Positions 54,701 to 64,000 of a stretch of 64,000 nucleotides of DNA are shown piece by piece. Each line of letters begins with the position of its first letter. The first letter of the stretch is position 1. A program made the position numbers and the translations under genes. The notes beneath the pieces were generated by a model, which was given only the letters and a program-made list of their open reading frames with translations, did no database searches and was not told the DNA's origin. The DNA is taken from positions 20,281,725 to 20,345,724 of the forward strand of contig CM064517.1 of assembly GCA_032716605.1 (NCBI GenBank). The letters are read 5' to 3'. Origin of the DNA: Paralithodes platypus. Taxonomy: Eukaryota > Arthropoda > Malacostraca > Decapoda > Lithodidae.

Positions 54701-56404
54701 TTGTGTACTACAGTATTGTATGTTGTGTACTACAGTACTGTATGTTGTGTACTACAGTATTGTATGTTGTGTACTACAGTACTGTATGTTGTGTACTACA
54801 GTATTGTATGTTGTGTACTACAGTATTGTATGTTGTGTACTACAGTATTGTATGTTGTGTACTACAGTACTGTATGTTGTGTACTACAGTACTGTATGTT
54901 GTGTACTACAGTACTGTATGTTGTGTACTACAGTACTGTATGTTGTGTACTACAGTATTGTATGTTGTGTACTACAGTCAGTTGTATGTTGTGTACTACA
55001 GTATGTATGTTGTGTACTACAGTATTGTATGTTGTGTACTACAGTATTGTATGTTGTGTACTACAGTATTGTATGTTGTTTTACTACAGTACTGTATGTT
55101 GTGTACTACAGTATTGTATGTTGTGTACTACAGTACTGTATGTTGTGTACTACAGTATTGTATGTTGTGTACTACAGTATTGTATGTTGTGTACTACAGT
55201 ATTGTATGTTGTGTACTACAGTACTGTATGTTGTGTACTACAGTATTGTATGTTGTGTACTACAGTATTGTATGTTGTGTACTACAGTATTGTATGTTGT
55301 GTACTACAGTATTGTATGTTGTGTACTACAGTATTGTATGTTGTGTACTACAGTATTGTATGTTGTGTACTACAGTATTGTATGTTGTGTACTACAGTAC
55401 TGTATGTTGTGTACTACAGTATTGTATGTTGTGTACTACAGTACTGTATGTTGTGTACTACAGTATTGTATGTTGTGTACTACAGTATTGTATGTTGTGT
55501 ACTACAGTATTGTATGTTGTGTACTACAGTATTGTATGTTGTGTACTACAGTATTGTATGTTGTGTACTACAGTATTGTATGTTGTGTACTACAGTATTG
55601 TATGTTGTGTACTACAGTATTGTATGTTGTGTACTACAGTATTGTATGTTGTGTACTACAGTATTGTATGTTGTGTACTACAGTATTGTATGTTGTGTAC
55701 TACAGTATTGTATGTTGTGTACTACAGTACTGTATGTTGTGTACTACAGTACTGTATGTTGTGTACTACAGTATTGTATGTTGTGTACTACAGTACTGTA
55801 TTTTGTGTACTACAGTATTGTATGTTGTGTACTACAGTATTGTATGTTGTGTACTACAGTATTGTATGTTGTGTACTACAGTATTGTATGTTGTACTACA
55901 GTATGTATGTTGTGTACTACAGTATTGTATGTTGTGTACTACAGTATTGTATGTTGTGTACTACAGTATTGTATGTTGTGTACTACAGTATTGTATGTTG
56001 TGTACTACAGTACTGTATGTTGTGTACTACAGTACTGTATGTTGTGTACTACAGTATTGTATGTTGTGTACTACAGTATTGTATGTTGTGTACTACAGTA
56101 TTGTATGTTGTGTACTACAGTATTGTATGATGTGTACTACACAGTATTGTATGTTGTGTACTACAGTATTGTATGTTGTGTACTACAGTATTGTATGTTG
56201 TGTACTACAGTACTGTATGTTGTGTACTACAGTATTGTATGTTGTGTACTACAGTATTGTATGTTGTGTACTACAGTATTGTATGTTGTGTACTACAGTA
56301 TTGTATGTTGTGTACTACAGTATTGTATGTTGTGTACTACAGTATTGTATGTTGTGTACTACAGTATTGTATGTTGTGTACTACAGTATTGTATGTTGTG
56401 TACT
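51761..56404. repeat. 22-bp mega-array (~211 copies)
   Basis: Unit ACTACAGTATTGTATGTTGT plus GT, with frequent ATTG/ACTG variants and rare indels (52637, 52838, 54978, 55078, 55897, 56139). No stop in any forward frame, so 1,400-1,600-codon ORFs arise in all three; they are not proteins. The single-copy ancestor lies inverted at 49854-49880. Confidence 0.98.
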
Positions 56405-56812
56405 AACATGCACGGAATAGCTGTACGTTACTTTATCCTGCCTTGCTCAATCTATACAATTATATGTACTAAGATACAAGATATGACGTTCAATAACTTA
56501 TTTCTCTTGTAGGAAATCTTGATTGAATCTGGTAATATCATTACTTCGAACAAAATATAATGTTTTAAATCAAATGTAATTTTGTTTAACCTTACATTAG
56601 TTATTTTAATATAAATTCATAGATTTTAAATGTATATTAATTTGGTTTAAATAACACTTCATCTGATTTGAATTAAAGCTCATAATTTAAATCATAGTTC
56701 AGGTGTTTTAATTCGAATTACCGTAAGTTATCTTAATTTGAAATTCATGTGTCTTAATTTGAAATTCAATTGTTTTAATTTTAATTCAGTTGTTTTAATT
56801 TAATGGTGAGAA

Positions 56813-57309
56813 GGTGTACATATCTCTCTACAATTATATCTATCCACATTCCTTTTTACCAATCTATCAAACCCAAACAAGATACCTCAAATTTGGAACA
56901 CGATCTTAGTAAAGCGGAAAGATGGAGTGAAGAATCGTGACTCTCAGAATACCGATCGTGCCACAAACACGAACACATAGTCATAGCCACAAATAACAAC
57001 AATAACAAAAAAGAAAAAAATAGTATGATTCCAAGATATTCCAGTATCTTTGCTTAGTCAGAGGTGCTTACATTTCATCCAACCTACAGACAAACGGACT
57101 AATTACCGACTAACCATGAAAGGCTAGACAAAACTTATGATTCACACCGTCTAGCTTATTCCGAGTTATCCAATAATATGCATGGAACGTGTGACAAGGC
57201 GAAACTAGTCGGCCAGCCATTTTTGTTATTGTGTATGAATGAGACAAAAGGCAATGCTGCCTGTAACAAGTGTCCCCTTAAAGTTGAAAGAGTGACAGGG
57301 AGCCAAATT
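56813..57309. other. No gene; short fragment shared with hAT interior
   Basis: 57233-57300 (GAGACAAAAGGCAATGCTGC, CTGTAACAAGTGTCCCCTTA) resembles the inverse of 35022-35085 inside the hAT, a diverged relic. The remainder is unrecognised. Confidence 0.5.
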
Positions 57310-58850
57310 CAAGGTACGTTAGAGTCAAAATGTCTGAACACACGGAGTAGAAGCAGCTTAAGTCATAGGATGAGGGAAATATAGATTGAGGGAGATTTTC
57401 AAAGTTTACTTGTTGAGTAGAAGAAAGATTGAACAAATTAGTTCACTGTTGGATTAAATAGTTGGAGAGAATAGGGGTGTGATTGTGTTGAAAGGCGGGT
57501 GCCACCCACTCTCCGTAAGGGAGCAGGTATACACTGAGAGAGCTCTGAGGAACACTGATTATTGTAATAGCGGTAGAATAGTGAGAGAGATGCAACATTG
57601 CTGTGTGTATTGAGAGATTGTAGGGAAGTAGTAAGAGGAGGTGTCGAGTTGATAAGACAAAATGCTTTTAACTGTACCCTTTCGAGAAGTGTGATATGGG
57701 TGAGACCTCCCCACACATGCGAACAGTACTCGATACATGGGCGCACTGTGCCCCTGTACAGAGCAAGAATCTTAGGAGTGAAGAACCCACGGAGACAGTT
57801 TAGCACATCTAACTTCTGGGAAGCTGTTTTAGCAAGAGTGGTGATATAGTCCTTCCAATAAAGATAATAAGAAAAAAAGATGCCAAGAATATTAATAGAA
57901 GACGAATGGGTTGATTTGTGTGTTGTTGAAGAGTAAGAGAAAGTTATGTGGATGACTGTGATGGGTAGATACTGTACATGATGCATTGAAAGTAACAAGA
58001 TTTTCTCTGCCCTAATCGGAAATACTTGAAAGATCAGAAGATAGGTATGCTATGGTCTCATCACGTGAATCTTTGAGTGATTGTATGCTGGGACATTGTA
58101 GAAAACTAGTTTAATAGTGTAAAGTAGAGTCATCAGCATATGACTGGATAGGACTATAGGTACAGCTGAGATCATTAATAAATAATATAATTAGAACTGG
58201 AGATAAGACAGAGCCCTGAGGAACACCAGAGCTGATAGGCTGAGGAAGGGAGTGATGGCCGTCCACAACCACAGCTATGGAAAAACCAGAGAGGAAATTA
58301 GAGATAAAGTCACAGATAGAGAGATAGCGATCAAATGAAGTTAGTTTGGAAATATATGATTTGTGCTAGAGTTAATCGAAGGCTTTCGATATGTCTAGCG
58401 CAATAGAAAAGGTCTCGCCAAATTCCCTAAAGGAGGATGACCAGTAGAGCGTTCCTTAAGGAAACCATACTGGGGATCTGAAAGATGGTTATGGGAAAAC
58501 AAATGCTCAAGAAATTTTGAATTTAAAATAGATTAAAAACTTACAGATGCAAGAAATTGGAGCAATTGGACGATAGTTGGAGTGTCGAGAGCAGTCACCC
58601 TCTACTGAAACAGGTTGAATGAGGGCAAATTTCCAGCAAGAAGGGAAGATGTTAGAGGAAAGACAACCGAAATAGTTTGCCTAGGTAGGGAGTCAGCACA
58701 GTTTTTGAGCAAAACGGAAGGCATTCCATCTGGTCCATGCACCTTCTTAGTATTTAGCTGAGAGAGGGCAGAAAATACATGTTTAGAAGAGATTATGATA
58801 TTAGGCATAAGTAAGTGAGAGCACAAAGTACAAAGGAGTACAAAGGAGTA
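57310..58850 (-). pseudogene. Jockey/BS-like LINE reverse transcriptase, decayed
   Basis: Minus strand, 5' to 3': VHGPDGMPSVLLKNCADSLP (about 58750), [14 protein letters not shown] (about 58415-58375), [20 protein letters not shown] and SPIQSYADDSTL (58245-58125, catalytic YADD), then TTLAKTASQKLDVLNCLRGF, LYRGTVRPCIEYCSHVWGG and RVGGTRLSTQSHPYSLQLF, ending in a remnant past a stop at 57438. Multiple frameshifts and stops. It differs from the CR1 copies (YADD, CSHVWGG). Its upstream edge is cut by CR1 copy 2. Confidence 0.85.
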
Positions 58851-60178
58851 CAAAGGAAATCAAGCAACAACAGGTCTAGTGACCCTTCTAGGTTGCTTGT
58901 CCTCCAAAACACTGAGGATCAAGTGTCCAAACAGTGGTTTAGAGTGGGTAAGGGAACATTGGAAAGGGAATTACTGCCCTGGAACTAATGTCCGTGGCAG
59001 GATTAGGAAGTTAGTAGAGGACAGATGGGTTAGTAACTGAGGGGGGGATAAAATAAAGTTATTCATTTACAAACGCAGTCAGTTGCGGGTTTGATGAGAG
59101 ATATTTGTCTAGGCGGAGTTTAAATGAATCAACGGTGATGCAGTCTATAACGTTTCGGGGAAGCCCATTCCACAAGTTGACAACTCGATTGAAGAAGAAA
59201 TTCTTAGATTCGTGCGAGTTAAAAGATTTACCAATAATTTTGCAACCGTTTCCCCGCGTGCAATTAGATTGGTCGATAGTGAAGTACTTACTACAGTTCA
59301 TATTGTCGATGCCTTTGATGATTTTGAACACTTGAATTAAGTCACCTCTTAATCTGCGCTGGGTTAAAGGAAATAGATTTAATTCTCTAAGACGCTCTTC
59401 GTATGGTTTGTTCTTTAGGCTAGGTATCATTTTGGTAACTCTACGTTGAACTCGTTCTAGCTTGTTTATATCTTTTTGGTAATTAGGGCACCAGGATTGA
59501 ACACAGTATTCCAGAAGAGGGCGGACTAAGGAATTGTAAAGGGTTAGGATAACTTCTTTGGATTTATGCTCAAATGACCTGCCTATAAAGCCAATTATTT
59601 TGTTTGCCTTCTTAACAACTTCTGAACATTGTTGACTCGGTTTTAGGTTACTCGATATTGTTACTCCCAGATCGGTTTCTCTGTTTACATTCTTAAGCGG
59701 AGTGCCATTCATCGAATAGTTTGCTTTCTCATTTAGGTATCCGACATGTAGTACTTTACATTTATCCGCATTGAAACTCATTTGCCAAATTTGGGCCCAA
59801 CATGACAATTTATCTAGATTGTGTTGCATATCGTCAACTTGTTCTTTTGAGAGTACGCTATTTGCAATTTTTGTATCGTCAGCAAATTTTGAGATTGTAC
59901 AGGTGAGACCCTCATCTATGTCGTTGATGTAAATTAGAAAGATAATTGGTCCTAGTACCGATCCCTGGGGTACCCCGCTACTTACATTGGTCCATTTAGA
60001 TGCCTTACCGTTTATGACTACCCTTTGCTTTCTGTTGCCGAGCCAATTTTCTATCCATTTCAACACACCGTCTTGTATTCCATGCGCTTTTAGTTTTAGC
60101 AGTAAACGTTTGTGGGGAACTTTGTCAAAGGCCTTTTGAAAATCAAGGTATATAATATCTACAGCTTTACTCTCATCG
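58827..60178 (-). mobile_element. CR1-like LINE, copy 2, 5'-truncated
   Basis: Nearly identical to 25511-26835 of copy 1, in the same orientation, including the 3' UTR (GATCAAGTGTCCAAACAGTG). A 10-bp tail repeat GTACAAAGGA occurs about three times at 58828-58857. It sits against the jockey-like LINE. Confidence 0.88.
59059..60178 (-). CDS. CR1-like reverse transcriptase C-terminal part, open (~373 codons)
   Basis: An uninterrupted minus-strand frame from the truncation point: [71 protein letters not shown] with FADD, MSFNADKCKVLHVGYLNEK, NSLVRPLLEYCVQSWCPNYQ, FNRVVNLWNGLPRNV and the stop. It lacks the start, the endonuclease and RT motifs 0-2, so it cannot work alone. Unlike copy 1 it has no frameshift, and shows what copy 1 once encoded. 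Confidence 0.88.
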
Positions 60179-60217
60179 TAGAGTGGGGGTTGAGAGGGAG
60201 GAATAACTGGCTTTCGG

Positions 60218-60606
60218 TTAAGGGGGGTCGCCGTTTTGTTTTATCTTTCTCTCCTGTTCTCTCTTTCCCTGGCTTGTATCCATTTGGCCCCATTCAGCCA
60301 ACTGTTTTAAGACGCTTATCCCCATCCATGTGCTGATTTCTTCCTGGCGAGCGAAAGCGAGCCAGCATTTTATGGAGAAATCCGGCTTCGCCGGAGAAAT
60401 TTTTCCATCGAAAAATTTACAAATTTAGCTTGCTGTCAAAACTAATATATATATATGTTGGCTCGCTACCGCTCGCCAGGAAAATATTGACACCTGGATG
60501 GGGGTAAACGTCTTAAAACAGTAGGCTGAATGGAGCCGAATGGATACAAGCCAGGGAAAGAGAGAAAAGGAGAGAAAGATAAAAGCAAGCCAGTGACCCC
60601 CCTTAA
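60218..60606 (+). mobile_element. Family C MITE, copy C7 (389 bp)
   Basis: TTAAGGGGGGTCGCCG to GTGACCCCCCTTAA; both core arms present, termini almost perfectly inverted. Confidence 0.9.
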
Positions 60607-60796
60607 CAAACTATTGTTTGTGTGTGCGTGTGGTGTGTGTGCGTGTGCAATGAAAACCTGAAGACATCTGCTAACCCTTATTACACTGATGAGGCGGACA
60701 CAAATAATGACCGACCCTTGGAACTGTACTACGTTATTACAACCCATGACAACAAAAGTTACGAGGCGCTTCAAGGTCACTCACACGTCACTCAGC

Positions 60797-61144
60797 CCTC
60801 TCTCTTTGGCTTGTATCCATTCGGCCCCATTCAGCCTACTGGTTTAAGACGTTTACACCCATTCAGGTGTCAATATTTTCCTGGCGAGCGGTAGCGAGCC
60901 AGCATATATATTGTTTTGTTTTGACAGCAAGCTAAATTTGTACATTTTTCGATAGAAAAATGTCTCCGGCGAAGCCGGATATCTCCATACAATGCTGGCT
61001 CGCTATCGCTCGCCAGAAAGAAATCGACACCTGGATGGGGATAAACGTCTTAAAACAGTTGACTGAATGGGGCCGAATGGATACAAGCCAGGGAAAGAGA
61101 GAAAAGGAGAGACAGATAACAAAAAAAACGGTGACCCCCCTTAA
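60797..61144 (-). mobile_element. Family C MITE, copy C8, left-truncated
   Basis: Begins within CCTCTCTCTTTGGCTTGTAT, core arms GCGAGCGGTAGCGAGCCAGC and complement, ends GTGACCCCCCTTAA. A GT-rich tract separates it from C7. Confidence 0.85.
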
Positions 61145-61189
61145 GCCACACCCTGGTTACTTTGACCCTCTTCAATAGCATGGTGTTAT

Positions 61190-61285
61190 TTCTATTTCAT
61201 TCTAGCTATCCTTAGAAGATTTTGTTTAGATTCGGAAGGACCTATGAAATATAACTACCGGTAGTGTTTAAATACCTCACTTAAC
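61190..61285. mobile_element. Family A MITE fragment, A9
   Basis: CATTCTAGCTATCCTTAGAAG, TTCGGAAGGACC and ACTACCGGTAGTG resemble the left half of family A; no TTAA ends. Confidence 0.45.
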
Positions 61286-61326
61286 TCCCGACTCCTACAG
61301 GTTCTTCAGAAACTGAATTTTATCTT

Positions 61327-63393
61327 CCAACGATAACCATAATAACATACAGATAACCATAATAACATACAGACAACCATAATAACATACAGACAACCAT
61401 AATAACATACAGATAACCATAATAACATACAGACAACCATAATAACATACAGACAACCATAATAACATACAGATAACCATAATAACATACAGACAACCAT
61501 AATAACATACAGATATCCATAATAACATACAGACAACCATAATAACATACAGATAACCATAATAACATACAGATAACCATAATAACATACAGATAACCAT
61601 AATAACATACAGACAACCATAATAACATACAGACAACCATAATAACATACAGATAACCATAATAACATACAGACAACCATAATAACATACAGATAACCAT
61701 AATAACATACAGATAACCATAATAACATACAGATAACCATAATAACATACAGACAACCATAATAACATACAGATAACCATAATAACATACAGACAACCAT
61801 AATAACATACAGATAACCATAATAACATACAGACAACCATAATAACATACAGATATCCATAATAACATACAGACAACCATAATAACATACAAACAACCAT
61901 AATAACATACAGACAACCATAATAACATACAGACAACTATAATAACATACAAACAACCATAATAACATACAGACAACCATAATAACATACAGACAACCAT
62001 AATAACATACAGATAACCATAATAACATACAGACAACCATAATAACATACAGATAACCATAATAACATACAGACAACCATAATAACATACAGATATCCAT
62101 AATAACATACAGACAACCATAATAACATACAGACAACCATAATAACATACAGCCAACCATAATAACATACAGATAACCATAATAACATACAGATAACCAT
62201 ACAGATAACCATAATAACATACAGATAACCATACAGATAACCATAATAACTTACAGATAACCATAATAACTAACATACAGACAACCATAATAACATACAG
62301 ATAACCATAATAACATACAGATAACTATAATAACATACAGATAACCATAATAACATACAGACAACCATAATAACATACAGACAACCATAATAACATACAG
62401 ATAACCATAATAACATACAGATAACCATAATAACATACAGACAACCATAATAACATACAGATAACATACAGATAACATACAGATAACATACAGATAACAT
62501 ACAGATAACATACAGATAACATACAGATAACATACAGATAACATACAGACAACCATAATAACATACAGATAACCATAATAACATACAGATAACCATAATA
62601 ACATACAGACAACCATAATAACATACAGACAACCATAATAACATACAGATAACCATAATAACATACAGACAACCATAATAACATACAGACAACCATAATA
62701 ACATACAGATAACCATAATAACAAACAGATAACCATAATAACATACAGACAACCATAATAACATACAGATAACCATAATAACATACAGACTACCATAATA
62801 ACATACAGACAACCATAATAACATACAGACAACCATAATAACATACAGACAACCATAATAACATACAGATAACCATAATAACTAACATACAGACAACCAT
62901 AATAACATACAGACAACCATAATAACATACAGACAACCATAATAACATACAGACAACCATAATAACATACAGACAACCATAATAACATACAGATAACCAT
63001 AATAACATACAGACAACCATAATAACATACAGACAACCATAATAACATACAGACAACCATAATAACATACAGATAACCATAATAACATACAGACAACCAT
63101 AATAACATACAGACAACCATAATAACATACAGACAACCATAATAACATACAGATAACCATAATAACATACAGACAACCATAATAACATACAGACAACCAT
63201 AATAACATACAGACAACCATAATAACATACAGATAACCATAATAACATACAGACAACCATAATAACATACAGATAACCATAATAACATACAGATAACCAT
63301 AATAACATACAGATAACCATAATAACATACAGATAACCATAATAACATACAGATAACCATAATAACATACAGATAACCATAATAACATACAGA
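61327..63393. repeat. 20-bp array (~103 copies) with 11-bp sub-array
   Basis: Unit AYAACCATAATAACATACAG, with T/C at the second base. At about 62457-62551 nine copies of an 11-bp derivative ATAACATACAG occur, as if the CCATAATAA part was lost and the short form amplified. Rare TAACTAACATACAG variants at 62265 and 62879. ORFs up to 391 codons on the minus strand are artefacts. Confidence 0.97.
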
Positions 63394-63600
63394 TATGAAG
63401 GTAGCCGTTGTATCAAACGTTAACATTTTAAATCCAAGTTTTGTTTGTGTTTGTTTGTTTGTTTGTTTTGTTTATCTCCGCCAGTGGTAGTTGGGGGTAT
63501 ATATATATATATATATATATACAGTATATAAACATTAGGCTACTATAGTGCGGTGGGAATATGAACATGATTAGATTAATATCCAGTATTCGAGAATAGA
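63394..63600. other. No gene; short simple repeats
   Basis: (GTTT)n at 63438-63468 and (TA)n at 63498-63520. Confidence 0.6.
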
Positions 63601-63750
63601 TAATAAGTCGTAGGCGTGTGCATAAACCTTTAACCGTCTTGGTGGTTAAGGTGTCTTAAAAATCTGTGTGTGATAACCCAGGTTCGAGGATCACATATTG
63701 CTTTCATTAATTTCATTGGAGGTGTTTGGTGGTGTGGTGAAATTAATAAC
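63601..63750 (+). mobile_element. tRNA-derived SINE, copy with full tail
   Basis: A-box-like CTTGGTGGTTAAGGTG, B-box-like AGGTTCGAGGATC, then GCTTTCATTAATTTCATTGG and GGAGGTGTTTGGTGGTGTGG. The tail matches the inverse of 49305-49385. Resembles type 2 in GCTTTCATTA. Confidence 0.6.
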
Positions 63751-63817
63751 AAATATAATATATATACATATACTGTATGTACTGTCTATATACAGTATAT
63801 ATATATATATAAATGTA

Positions 63818-63867
<50 letters not shown>

Positions 63868-63873
63868 ATTATG

Positions 63874-63943
<70 letters not shown>
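63751..63943. repeat. (TA)n microsatellite
   Basis: TA runs interrupted by CTGTATGTACTG and similar; YIYI ORFs are artefacts. Confidence 0.95.
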
Positions 63944-63947
<4 letters not shown>

Positions 63948-64000
63948 CTTTTTCCATTGCACTAGACATATCGAAAGCCTTTGATAGAGTCTGGCACAAA
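63944..64000 (+). pseudogene. Jockey/BS-like reverse transcriptase, runs off the window
   Basis: The last 57 bases read [19 protein letters not shown], the first catalytic-Asp motif of a LINE reverse transcriptase. [13 protein letters not shown] is identical in peptide to the copy at 58.4 kb on the other strand. The (TA)n tract forms its left edge. Whether it is intact cannot be judged. Confidence 0.7.

Larger units (their letters stand above)
49128..56812 (+). mobile_element. Long-inverted-arm Tc1/mariner-type transposon with nested inserts
   Basis: Left arm 49128-50045 and right arm about 51240-56812 are inverted copies. Matching landmarks: AAATTAAAACAACTGAAT (left) with its complement at about 56783; TTAGTACATATAATTGTATA with 56450; ACGTACAGCTATTCCGTG with 56415; CCCATTCATTATCATGTA with the inverse at 49900. 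The loop holds a decayed DDE transposase. Left arm insertions: SINE tail and MITE A8. Right arm insertions: MITE B14 and two tandem expansions. Without inserts it would be about 1.9 kb. Confidence 0.82.

Noticed and set aside
51761..56404. CRISPR-like regular repeats
   Set aside because: Units are contiguous with no unique spacers and the genome is eukaryotic; tandem satellite instead.
51662..56512. ORFs of 1,458-1,616 codons rich in CCVLQYCML
   Set aside because: All three forward frames are open because the 22-bp unit has no stop codon and 22 is not a multiple of three. Repeat artefact, no initiation context.
61295..63426. Minus-strand ORFs up to 391 codons (CMLLWLSVCYYG)
   Set aside because: Translations of the 20-bp array in all frames. 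The apparent hydrophobic membrane protein is an artefact.

Overview
This is eukaryotic, arthropod-type genomic DNA, most plausibly from a decapod crustacean. The organism is inferred, not read: AT-rich sequence, very long GA, TA and CT microsatellites, CR1-like and jockey/BS-like LINE reverse transcriptases, a ZBED-type hAT transposase, short CCTAA (TTAGG) interstitial runs and tRNA-derived SINEs. No rRNA, confident functional tRNA, bacterial operon or CRISPR array is present. Almost every base that can be assigned belongs to a mobile element or a tandem array. The only candidates for host genes are a 288-aa two-domain retropepsin-like ORF (17710-18576, +) and a 74-aa acidic/basic ORF that looks like a last exon (16433-16657, -).

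Layout. 0-10 kb: TTAA-flanked foldback MITEs, a SINE, a palindromic 23-bp array and a 500-bp dispersed repeat present twice. 10.6-14.9 kb: about eight copies of a ~485-bp satellite. 15-25 kb: many MITEs, the retropepsin-like ORF, and a 100-N gap flanked by two versions of the same 1.3 kb (probable assembly duplication). 25.5-30 kb: two decayed CR1-like LINEs. 30.6-38.3 kb: a four-level nest, in which a 74-bp minisatellite is split by an LTR-like element, which is split by a LINE, which is split by a structurally complete hAT transposon (3,775 bp, perfect 8-bp target duplication, open transposase). 38.4-45.5 kb: MITEs and five tandem arrays. 46.2-49.1 kb: a CR1-like element with an almost intact ORF, inserted inside a 33-bp minisatellite. 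49.1-56.8 kb: a Tc1/mariner-type transposon remnant with long inverted arms; one arm carries a 211-copy array. 57.3-60.2 kb: a jockey-like LINE fragment and a second CR1 copy. 61.3-63.4 kb: a 20-bp array of about 103 copies. The last 57 bases open another jockey-like reverse transcriptase.

Main theme. Three MITE groups (A, B, C) share TTAA target duplications, the signature of piggyBac-type insertion; B and C also share a core GCGAGCGATAGCGAGC. In three places the tandem unit of an array contains the MITE terminus itself (29-bp units from A at 40.5 kb, 22-bp units from B at 22.7 kb, ~37-bp units from B at 42.9 kb), so element ends appear to have seeded satellites. The long-inverted-arm transposon at 49-57 kb gives internal controls: each arm keeps the empty site of a MITE inserted in the other arm, and the left arm keeps the single-copy ancestor of the 4.6-kb array in the right arm. 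The sequence is therefore a readable record of insertion order and satellite birth rather than a gene cluster.
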